DNA from: Sinotaia quadrata
Lineage: Eukaryota > Mollusca > Gastropoda > Architaenioglossa > Viviparidae
Assembly (NCBI GenBank): GCA_028829895.1
Contig: CM054179.1
Span: 109,117,875-109,181,874, forward strand
DNA: 64,000 nucleotides
Direction of reading: 5' to 3'
Shown here piece by piece: positions 13,701-25,700 of the stretch (the stretch's first letter is position 1; each line of letters begins with the position of its first letter). A program made the translations under genes and the position numbers. A model generated the notes under the pieces. That model worked only from the letters and a program-made list of their open reading frames with translations. It did no database searches and had not been told where the DNA came from.

Positions 13701-16700
13701 TTAAAACCACGCAAGACAATATGTCGGACAGCACACGGGGGTCGTAGTTTCCACCTATGACGTCAAATGTTATGTTGCTACGGAGAAAAGTCAGTCGCGT
13801 TAATGAACGAAAACTCCGATTTCTTTCAGAAATATTGACTTACGATACCAAAATGAATTTATACAAATCCTTGAAAATTTAAATTTTGGAGTCTTGATTC
13901 TAAGAATGAGAATTACTCATTTCATACGGATTTATTCTTATTTGTGGCTGACCTAGATTTTATTTCACTTGGTCTTTAAGCATTCAAGCAAATGTATCTT
14001 GCCTGTAATTTAATATAAGAGTTTGCATTTTTCGAAACTTTTGTGTGCTATAAATATAGTGTTAATATATGTAAACTTTTGTGTGCAATAAATATAGTAT
14101 TTACAACTTTATAACCAACACCAAAGTACATGTCAGTCTAACCTTATTTCCATTTCTTCCAATATAATTATAACCATACCAATATATTTGCCAGTCCTAC
14201 AATAATTGCATTTCTTAAAATGCCTTGCAAATATATTTATAGTCAATGTACGCTATAAATATCAAAGAAAAAAAGAAACAATAATTGATATGTGTTATCG
14301 CCTGCGAAATAATTTGACCTTTCCACAAATCACACAGCAACATTTTCATGTCATATACATTTTGCGCTTCAACATGCTAAGTAGTTAGGTTCTGCTTACT
14401 ATTGCTACATGCACATATTTCACTGATTAAAATAAACTTGTTAGAATAAAAATTATATTTTGCGTATTGTTCTAACTATTGTTTTATATAGTTTTTAGTG
14501 AGCTGAAAAATATTTGATTAAATTGGTGTATGTCACTTTAATGAATACTCCAGGACTCATTAGATTAAACTGTTGCTGCAATAAATAAAGATAATGAAGT
14601 CTAATGTTTACAGGAAATATTTCATTATCCTCAATAATTGCGCAAAATTTTGTAAAGAAACAAACAATTACTCATTTTAAAATAACATACACAAAGTTGT
14701 TACATTTTACAGTAACGTGCCGAGCAGATGAGTTCAAATGTAGGTCAGGGGAGTGCATACCAAGGTCACGGCAGTGCAACGGTATCAATAATTGTCGTGA
14801 TGGGAGTGATGAAAAGAATTGTCAACCAGGTGAGTGCATCTAGGTAAATGAATTTGAGGATCTTCAAGAGACAATCATTTCAGTTTCAAGATAATCTGCT
14901 GATACCTTACCTGAGAAATCTTTCCTTTATGATTAATTGTATACTGACTTAAATTGACCTGGTCTAATAAACTATATCTAATGTTTTGCATTTTAGACAA
15001 TGTATGTATGTTTAATTTTTTGCTCTTACATATGACACTGATTCTCACGAAGCTGACATTTTAACTCCGCGTCCATCATTACCAATCGTGATCCGTTAAA
15101 AATGGCTATAACTCTAGAAAATGAAAAATCCCAAGGCCGTAGTCATCTTTGCTCTATTTAATTACCAAACGCAAAAGTGTTGGATTAAAACAAAAACAAA
15201 TATTATAAGAGTATTGCTCTATTTAATTACCAAACGCAAAAGTGTTGGATTAAAACAAAAACAAATATTATAAGAGTATTGCTCTATTTAATTACCAAAC
15301 GCAAAAGTGTTGGATTAAAACAAAAACAAATATTATAAGAGTATTGCTCTATTTAATTACCAAACGCAAAAGTGTTGGATTAAAACAAAAACAAATATTA
15401 TAAGAGTATTGCTCTATTTAATTACCAAACGCAAAAGTGTTGGATTAAAACAAAAACAAATATTATAAGAGTATTGCTCTATTTAATTACCAAACGCAAA
15501 AGTGTTGGATTAAAACAAAAACAAATATTATAAGAGTATTGCTCTATTTAATTACCAAACGCAAAAGTGTTGGATTAAAACAAAAACAAATATTATAAGA
15601 GTATTGCTCTATTTAATTACCAAACGCAAAAGTGTTGGATTAAAACAAAAACAAATATTTTAAGAGTATTGCTCGAACTTGAGGAGGGTAACATCACTCC
15701 GGTTTGGCTGAACCATTTTCACAAAATATAATTTTCTTGTATTGCTCACACTTTTGCGGCATTGTTATGTTTGCTGCCACTTATAATTTAGTTGATTACT
15801 AGTTTAGTCATGACATACCTCACAATTTTCGTCTTAAACTGTTTGTTAATTTTTCTTCTTCTTCCGTGTATGTTTATTTTTGTTGAGTATCGTTGTAGTG
15901 GTGACATTATGGTGAGTATCGTTGTAGTGGTGACATTTTGGCGAGTATCGTTGTAGTGGTGACATTATGGTGAGTATCGTTGTAGTGGTGACATTTTGGT
16001 GAGTATCGTTGTAGTGGTGACATTTTGGTGATTATCGTTGTAGTGGTGACTTTTTGGTGAGTATCGTTATAGTGGTGACATTTTGGTGAGAATCTTTGTA
16101 GTGGTGACATTTTGATGAGTATCGTTATAGTGGTGACATTTTGGTGAGAATCTTTGTAGTGGTGACATTTTGGTGAGTATCGTTATAGTGGTGACATTTT
16201 GGTGAGAATCTTTGTAGTGGTGACATTTTGATGAGTATCGTTGCAGTGGTGACATTTTGGTGAGAATCTTTGTAGTGGTGACATTTTGATGAGTATCGTT
16301 GTAGTGGTGACGTTTTAGTGATTATCGTTGTAGTGGTAACATTTTGGTGAGTATCGTTGTAGTGGTGACATTTTCTTTTTCCGTGTATGTTTTTTTTGTT
16401 GAGTATCGTTGTAGTGGTGACATTTTGGTGAGAATCTTTGTAGTGGTGACATTTTGGTGAGTATCGTTGTAGTGGTGACACATAAGTAGGAAGGATGACA
16501 AAAGTAGGCTCACAGAAACGGACGCCGATAGCGACTAATGCTTTATTAATGGTAGACCAAAAAGTGAATAAATTAAATTGGCGCTCTAGGTTAATGGCAA
16601 CAGCAAGACTTATTAGATTAATTTGGTTTTATATGTATTATATGTTATGGGAACTGCAAGAATGATTAGATTAAGGTGGTGTTTTATATAATTTTAACGG

Positions 16701-19700
16701 GAGATGAATGATCGAAAATAAACTTATATTGTCTATCGTTTTAAAGAGAAATGCAAGCTAAAGATGAAATTGGTGATTATAATCGTGTAATGGAAAATGC
16801 ATGATTGAAGATTAAACTTGTGTTGTATATCGTTTTAATGGGTAAAGCAAGATAGAAGATTATACTTGCGTTGCATTTAGTTTTAAGGAGATCGAACATT
16901 AAACTGGTTTTGCACATAGTTATAATGAGATCGAACATTAAACTGGTGTTGTATATAGTTTTAATGAGAAATGTAAGAGTGAACATTAAACGGGTGCTTT
17001 ATTTCGTTTTAATGAGAAGTACAAGATTGAAAATGCAAACGGATGTTGTTTGTAAAAATGATAACGAAGACTATCGCTTGCAGCACTTACATATATTTTA
17101 TTAATTGCGCGAGTGTTTCGTAAAATAATTAAACAGTGTATAGTAGTTAACAATTAATTACTTTGGTGTAAATACAACTATCAAACATTTACATATACTT
17201 TATTAATTGCGCGAGTGTTTCGTAAAATAATTAAACAGTGTATAGTAGTTAACAATTAATTACTTTGCTGTAAATACAACTATCAAACACTTACATATAT
17301 TTCATTAATTTGCGAGAGTGTTTCGTAAAATAATTAAACAGTGTATAGTAGATAACAATTAATTACTTTGCTGTAAATACAACTATCAAACATTTACATA
17401 TTATAATATCATCACAGTTTAATGAAATATAATTTTAATATATACCTTAAGGTTGTTTCTATGTTAAATTTCTAATAATGATTTACATAGTTATATTCAG
17501 CAGCTGTTATATTTTACAGTACCTTGCAGAGCTGATGAATTCAGATGTGGGACAGGGCAGTGCATTCCAAGGTCAAGGAAGTGCAATGGTATCATAGAGT
17601 GCCCTGATGGGAGTGATGAACAGAATTGTCCTCCAGGTAAGTGCATCTGGAATTTGAGGATCTTCGAGAGATTTATGCACACCAATCTTTTCTAGATCAG
17701 ACCTGTATACTGATGAATGTGTCTCAGTTGTTGTCCCGTTATGATGGATTATATACTAAACTGACATTGGACAATGTACACATAGGATAATTTTAAGAAG
17801 TTTTCTTGTAACTCTCATATAATATTTCTGTTTAATAAATTGACTTTGTCCTATAATCTGTATTTAACTCTCATATAATATTTCTGTTTAATAAATTGAC
17901 TTGGTCCTATAAACTGTATTTAATAAACTGAAATATTATATGAGAGTTAAATACAGATTATAGGACCAAGTCAATTTGTCCTATAATCTGTATTTAACTC
18001 TCATATAATATTTCTGTTTAATAAATTGACTTGGTCCTATAAACTGTATTTAACTCTCATATAATATTTCAGTTTATTAAATTGACTTGATCCTATAAAC
18101 TGTATTTAATTCTCATATAATATCTCATTTTATTAAATTGTCCTGGTCTAATAAACTGTATCTAAAAATGTTTGCATTTTAGACAATATATGTATGTATG
18201 CTTAATTTTTTGCTCTTACATTTGACACTGATTCTCACGAAGCTGACATTTTAACCCCGGTTCCATCATTACCAATCGTGATCCGTTAAAAATGGTTATA
18301 ACTCTAGAAAATGAAAAATCCCAAGGCCGTAGTCGATCTTTGATCTATTTAATTACCAAACGCAAAAGTGTTGGATTAAATAAAAAAAAAAGTATTGCTC
18401 GAACTTGAGGAGGGTAACATCACTCTGGTTTCGCTGAACCATTTTCACAAAATATAATTTTTTTATTGCGCATTCTTTTGGAACATTGTTATGTTTGGAG
18501 CCACTTATAATTTAGTTGATTACTACTTTAGTCATGACATACCTCACAATTTTCGTCTTTTTAATTAAAGCTGTTTATTAATTTTTCTTCTTCTTCCTTG
18601 TATGTTTTCTGGTGAGTATCGTTGTAGTGGTGACATTTTGGTGAGAATCTTTGTAGTGGTGACGTTTTGGCGAGTATCGATGTAGTGGTGACGTTTTGGC
18701 GAGTATCGATGTAGTGGTGACGTTTGGGCGAGTATCGATGTAGTGGTAACATTTTGGCGAGTATCGTTGTAGTGGTGACGTTTTGGCGAGTATCGATGTA
18801 GTGGTGACGTTTTGGCGAGTATCGTTGTAGTGTGACATTTTGGTGAGTATCGTTGTAGTGGTGACACATAAGTAGGAAGGATGACAAAAGTAGGCTCACA
18901 GAAACGGACGCCGATAGCGACTAATGCTTTATTAATGGTAGACCACAAAGTGAATAGATTATATTGGCGCTCTAGTTAACGGCAACTGCAAGACTCATTA
19001 GATTAATTTGGTTTTATATGTATTATATGTTATGGGAACTGCAAGAATGATTAGATTAAGGTGATGTTTTATATCATTTTAACGGGGGCTAAATGATCGA
19101 AAATAAACTTATATTGTCTATCGTTTTAAAGAGAGATGAAAACTAAAGATTAAACTAGTAATGTATATCGTTTCAATGGGTAAAGCAAGATTGAAGATTA
19201 TACTTCCGGTGCATTTAGTTTTAAGGAGAGGTGCAAGAGTGAACATTAAACGGGTGTTTTATTTCGTTTTAATGAGAATACAAGATTGAAAATGCAAACG
19301 GGTGTTGTTTGTAGAAATGATAACGAAGACTATCGCTTGCAGCACTTACATATATTTTATTAATTGCGCGAGTGTTTCGTAAAATAATTAAACAGTGTAT
19401 AGTAGTTAACAATTAATTACTTTGCTGTAAATACAACTATCAAACACTTACATATATTTCATTAATTTGCGAGAGTGTTTCGTAAAATAATTAAACAGTG
19501 TATAGTAGATAACAATTAATTACTTTGCTGTAAATACAACTATCAAACATTTACATATTATAATATCATCACATTTTAATGAAATATAATTTCTCTGACA
19601 TAAATTGATAGCTGCTCTCAGCAAGTGTCTCGAACGTTTATTAAGTGGTAGCAGCCTGAGCCGAAATTGGGCTAATAACTCAGATAACAAACTGAGCTGA

Positions 19701-22700
19701 AATTGGGCTAATAAATCAGATAACAGCCTGAGCCGAAATTGGGCTAATAACTCAGATAGCCTGAGCCGAAATTGGGCTAATAATTCAGATAGCCTGAGCC
19801 GAAATTGGGCTAATAACTCAAATAACAGACTGAGCCGAAATTGGGCTAATAACTCAGATAACAGCCTGAGCCGACATTGGACTATTAGCTCAGACATTTT
19901 GAAGTACATTTCATCTATGATTTTAGTTTGGGCATCTTTATATTTTTCAATGGCTGAAAATTATACCCACAATTAAATATATATTACAAGGCAATTGTTA
20001 CATTTTACAGTAACGTGCCGAGCAGATGAGTTCACATGTAGGTCAGGGGAGTGCATACCAAGGTCACGGCAGTGCAACGGTATCAATAATTGTCGTGATG
20101 GGAGTGATGAACAGAATTGTCCTCCAGGTGAGTGCATCTAGGTAAATGAATTTGAGGATCTTCAAGAGACAATCATTTCAGTTTCAAGATAATCTGCTGA
20201 TACCTTAACTGAGCTATCTTTCCTTTATGATTAATTGTATACTAACTGTCATTTGTGTGTGTGCACATACCATCATTTTAATTCGTTTCCTTAGTTCTTG
20301 TTTAATACTCCAGATTGTTAGATTGACGTCCTTAAAATTGTTTCTAATGCTTCGAATTTAGACATACTGTAAATATTGAATTTCTTGTTGAAGCCTTTCG
20401 TGTATGAGACTGATTCCCACGAAGATGACGCTTTAACCTCCCTTTAACCCATCTCTACCAAATGTGAGTCATTAAAAATGCATGTGAGTCAAATGTATAA
20501 ATTAAAATGAAAATTCCCAAGGAAGTGGTCGGCATTCGGTCTTTTAATTGACAACATCAAAGTATTCAATCAAAAACTAAAGCAAATATTAGAGGAGTAT
20601 TGCTGAGGATTGGGTGAAATATCTCCACATGAACATAACTTGCCTTTTATTGATCAAACGTTAATTGCAATGCTATGGTCTTGCCCTTACTCACACCTGT
20701 TCTTTGGTGATTACTGCTGCAGTCATAGCATAAAACAGAATTTTCATCTATTTATTATAATTGGTTATTGATGTGTGACATTTTGCCGTTTGTGCTTTAG
20801 GTAAGATTTATTGTACTTATGACATTTCAGTAGGAATGATTGATGTATTCTCAGAACAATGGATTCCATTAGTGAGTACTTCTTTATCCTCCTCCACCAC
20901 CCCCTATCCCCGAAAGACTGATTAAATTAAATTTGTGCTGAAGGCAGTTTGACTGAAGGCTGCCAGATTGAAAAAAATAAGATTGTTGTTATATGTAGCT
21001 TAACTGGAATCAGCCACATTGATTAGATTAAACTGGCGTATTTATTATAAATCAGATCTGAAATTCGATAACTTTTATAATGGCCCCAATCGCTACAAAA
21101 CAGGGTTACAAATCTCTGCAATTTTGATTTACATTCCACGATCTAATTTTAATCTACACCTTAAGGTTGTTTCTATGTTAAATTTCTAATAATGTTGTAC
21201 ATAGTTATATTCTGCAGCTGTTATATTTTACAGTACCTTGCGGACCTGATGAATTCAGATGTGGGACAGGGCAGTGCATTCCAAGGTCAAGGAAGTGCAA
21301 TGGTATCCTAGAGTGCCGTGATGGGAGTGATGAACAGAATTGTCCTCCAGGTAAGTGCATTTGGAATTTGAGGATCTTCGAGAGATTTATGCACACCAAT
21401 CTTTTCTAGATCAGACATGTATACTGATGAATGTGCCTCAGTTGTTGTCCCGTTATGATGGATTATATACTAAACTGACATTGGACAATGTACACATAGG
21501 ATCATTTTAAGAAGTTTTCTTGTAACTCTCATATAATATTTCTGTTTAATAAATTGACTTTGTCCTATAATCTGTATTTAACTCTCATATAATATTTCTG
21601 TTTAATAAATTGACTTGGTCCTATAAACTGTATTTAACTATCATATTAATATTTCAGTTTATTAAATTGACTTGGTCCTATAATCTGTATTTAAATCTCA
21701 TATAATATTTCAGTTTATTAAATTGACTTGGTCCTATAAACTCTACTTAATTCTCATATAATATCTCATTTTATTAAATTGTCCTGGTCTAATAAACTGT
21801 ATCTAATGTTTGCATTTTAGACAATATATGTATGTATGGTTAATTTTTTGCTCTTACATTTGACACTGATTCTCACGAAGCTGACATTTTAACCCCGCGT
21901 CCATCATTACCAATCGTGATCCGTTAAAAATGGCTATAACTCTAGAAAATGAAAAATCCCAATGCCGTAGTCGATCATTGCTCTATTTAATTACCAAACG
22001 CAAAAATGATGGATTAAAACAAGAAAAATATTCGAAGAGTATTGCTTGTTCTTGAGGAGAGTAACATCACTCCGGTTTGGCTGAACCATTTTCACAAAAT
22101 ATAATTTTTTTTATTGCGCACACTTTTGGAACATTGTTATGTTTGCAGCCACTTATAATTTAGTTGATTACTACTTTAGTCATGACATACCTCACAATTT
22201 TCGTCTTTTTATTAAAGCTGTTTATTAATTTTTTTTCTTCTTCCTTGTATGTTTTCTGGTGAGTATCGATGTAGTGGTAACATTTTGGTGAGTATCGATG
22301 TAGTGGTGACATTTTTGTGAGTATCGTTGTAGTGGTGACATTTTTGTGAGTATCGTTGTAGTGGTGGTGACACATAATAAGTAGGAAGGATGACAAAAGT
22401 AGGCTCACAGAAACGGACACCGATAGCGACTAATGCTTTAATGGTAGACGAAAAAGTGAATAGATTATATTGGCGCTCTAATTAACGGCAACTGCAAGAC
22501 TCATTAGATTAATTTGGTTTTATATGTGTTATATGTTATGGGAACTGCAAGAATGATTAGATTAAGGTGATGTTTTATATAATTTTAACGGGGGCTAAAT
22601 GATCGAAAATAAACTTATATTGTCTATCGTTTTAAAGAGAGATGAAAGCTAAAGATTAAACTGGTGTTGTATATCGTTTCAATTAGTAAAGCAAGATTTA

Positions 22701-25700
22701 AGAGTATTCTGTTGCATTTAGTTTTAACGAGAGGTGCAAGAGTGAACATTAAACGGGTGCTTTATTTCGTTTTAATGAGAAGTACAAGATTGAAAATGCA
22801 AACGGGTGTTGTTTGTAGAAATGATAACGAAGACTATCGCTTGTGGCACTTACAAATATTTTATTAATTGCGCGAGTGTTTCGTAAAATAATTAAACAGT
22901 GTATAGTAGTTAACAATTAATTACTTTGCTGTAAATACAAATATAAAAAATTTACATATTATAATATCATAACAGTTTAATGACATAAAGTGATAGCTGC
23001 TCTTAGCAAGTGTCTCGAAAGTTTGTAGTCAATAACTTTTATGAAGTGGTAGCAGCCGGAGCCGAAATCGGGCTATTAACTCAGATAACAGCCTGAACCG
23101 AAATCGCGCTATTAACTCAGATAACAGCCGGAGCCGACATTGGACTATTAGCTCAGACATTTTAAGGTATATTTCATCTATGATTTTAATTTGGGCATCT
23201 ATATATTTTTCAATTTCTGAAAATTATACCCACAATTAAATATATATTACAAGGCAATTGTTACATTTTACAGTAACGTGCCGAGCAGATGAGTTCACAT
23301 GTAGGTCAGGGGAGTGCATACCAAGGTCACGGCGGTGCAACGGTATCAATAATTGTCGTGATGGGAGTGATGAACAGAATTGTCCTCCAGGTGAGTGCAT
23401 ATAGGTAAATGAATTTGAGGATCTTCAAGAGACAATCATTTCAGTTTCAAGATAATCTGCTGATACCATACCTGAGCTATCTTTCCTTTATGATTAATTG
23501 TATACTAACTGTCATTTGTGTGTGTGTGCACATACCATCATTTTAATTAGTTTTCTTATTTCTTGTTTAATACTCCAGATTGTTAGATTGACGTCCTTAA
23601 AATTGTTTCTAATGCTTCGAATTTAGACATACTGTAAATATTGAATTTCTTGTTTGAATGCTTTCGTGTATGAGACTGATTCCCACGAAGGTGACGCTTT
23701 AACCTCCCTTTAACCCATCTCTATCAAATGTGAGTCATTAAAAATGCATGTGAGTCCATTAAATTAAAATGAAAAATCCCAAGGAAGTGGTCAGCATTCG
23801 GTCTTTTAATTGACAACATCAAAGTATTCAATCAAAAACTAAAGCAAATATTAGAGGAGTATTGCTGAGGATTGGGTGAATTATCTCCACATGAACATAA
23901 CTTGCCTTTTATTGATCAAACGATAATTGCAATGCTATGGTCTTGCTCTTACTTACACCTGTTCTTTGGTGATTACTGCTGCAGTCATAGGATAAAACAC
24001 AATTTTCAATTATTTATTACAATTGGTTATTGATGTGCGACATTTTGCCGTTTGTGCTTTAGGTAAGATTCATTGTACTTATGACATTTCAGTAGGAATG
24101 ATTGATGTATTCTCAGAACAATGGATGTCATTAGTGAGTACTTCTTTATTCTCCCCCCCCCACCTCCCCGAAAGACTGATTAATTTAAATTGGTGCTGAA
24201 GGCAGTTTGACTGAAGGCTGCCGGATTGAAAAAAATAAGACTGTTGTTATATGTAGCTTTACTGGAAGCGTCCACATTGATTAGATTAAACTGGCGTATT
24301 TATTATAAATCAGATCTGAAATTCGATAACATTTATAATGGCCACAATCGCAGCAAAACAGGGTTACAAATCTCTGCAAGTTTGATTTACATTCCACGAT
24401 CTAATTTTAATCTATACCTTAAGGTTGTTTCTATGTTAAATTTCTAATAATGATTTACATAGTTATATTCTGCAGCTGTTATATTTTACAGTACCTTGCG
24501 GACCTGATGAATTCAGATGTGGGACAGGGCAGTGCATTCCAAGGTCAAGGAAGTGCAATGGTATCCTAGAGTGCCGTGATGGGAGTGATGAACAGAATTG
24601 TCCTCCAGGTAAGTGCATTTGGAATTTGAGGATCTTCGAGAGATTTATGCACACCAATCTTTTCTAGATCAGACCTGTATACGGATGAATGTGCCTCAGT
24701 TGTTGTCCCGTTATGATGGATTATATACTAAACTGACATTGGACAATGTACACATAGGATAATTTTCTTGTAACTCTCATATAATATTGTAGTTTAATCA
24801 ATTGACTTTGTCCTATAATCTTTATTTAACTCTCATATACTATTTCTGTTTAATAAATTGACTTGGTACTATAAACTGTATTTTACATCCATATAATATT
24901 TCAATTTATTAAATTGACTTGGTCCTATAAACTATATTTAATTCTTATATATTATTTCAGTTTATTATATTGACTTGGTCCTATAAACTGTATTTAATTC
25001 TTATATAATATTTCAATTTATTAAATTGACTTGGTCCTATAAACTGTATTTAATTCTTATATATTATTTCAGTTTATTAAATTGACTTGGTCCTATAAAT
25101 TGTATTTAATTCTTATATAATATTTCATTTTATTAAATTGTCCTGTTCTAATAAACTGTATCTAATGTTTTACATTTTAGACAATATATGTATGTATGTT
25201 CAATTTTTTGCTCTTACATATGACACTGATTCTCACGAAGCTGACATTTTAACCCCGCGTCCATCTTTACCAATCGTGATCCGTTAAAAATGGCTACAAC
25301 TCTAGAAAATGTAAAATCCCAAGGCCGTAGTCGATGATTGCTCTATTTAATTACCAAACGCAAAAGTGTTGGATTAAAACAAGAAAAATATTCGAAGAGT
25401 ATTGCTTGTTCTTGAGGAGGGTAACATCACTCCGGTTTGGCTGAACCATTTTCACAAAATATAATTTTCTTTTATTGCTCACACTTTTGCGGCATTGTTA
25501 TGTTTGCAGCCACTTATAATTTAGTTGATTACTACTTTAGTCATGACATACCTCACAATTTTCGTCTTAAACTGTTTGTTAATTTTTCTTCTTCTTCCGT
25601 GTATGTTTTTGTTGAGTATAGTTGTAGTGGTGACATTTTGGTGAGTATCGTTGTAGTGGTGACATTTTGGTGAGTATCGTTGTAGTGGTGACATTTTGGT

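Larger units (their letters stand above)
11308..14712 (+). other. Gene 1 intron 4
   Basis: Contains two copies of a ~65-bp unit with GCAAGGAATAAGACTGTAGT (11388-11500; gene 2 has about five copies at 40832-41135), then the Kolobok-like transposon (11561-13975). After it comes AT-rich sequence, with a short repeated ACTTTTGTGTGCTATAAATA segment near 14040-14100 that recurs near 44128 in gene 2. No coding content is seen in 13980-14712. Confidence 0.7.
14830..17519 (+). other. Gene 1 intron 5: chimeric intron with two large minisatellites
   Basis: Holds eight near-identical copies of a 65-bp unit at about 15150-15670 (with CTCTATTTAATTACCAAACG), a ~29-bp array at 15890-16478 (GAGTATCGTTGTAGTGGTGA) and three ~105-bp units at about 17085-17400 (GCGCGAGTGTTTCGTAAAAT). 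The intron starts like the post-A introns, switches near 14947 to post-B sequence, and switches near 17435 from pre-A to pre-B sequence. The minus-strand open frames reading [20 protein letters not shown] at 15907-16513 come from the array. Confidence 0.8.

Noticed and set aside
15907..16513. Overlapping minus-strand open frames with [13 protein letters not shown] repeats (also at 18561-18948, 22160-22420, 25553-25780)
   Set aside because: They are readings of the 29-bp intronic minisatellite; 29 is not divisible by three, so all frames cycle through the same peptide. They lie antisense inside gene 1 introns.
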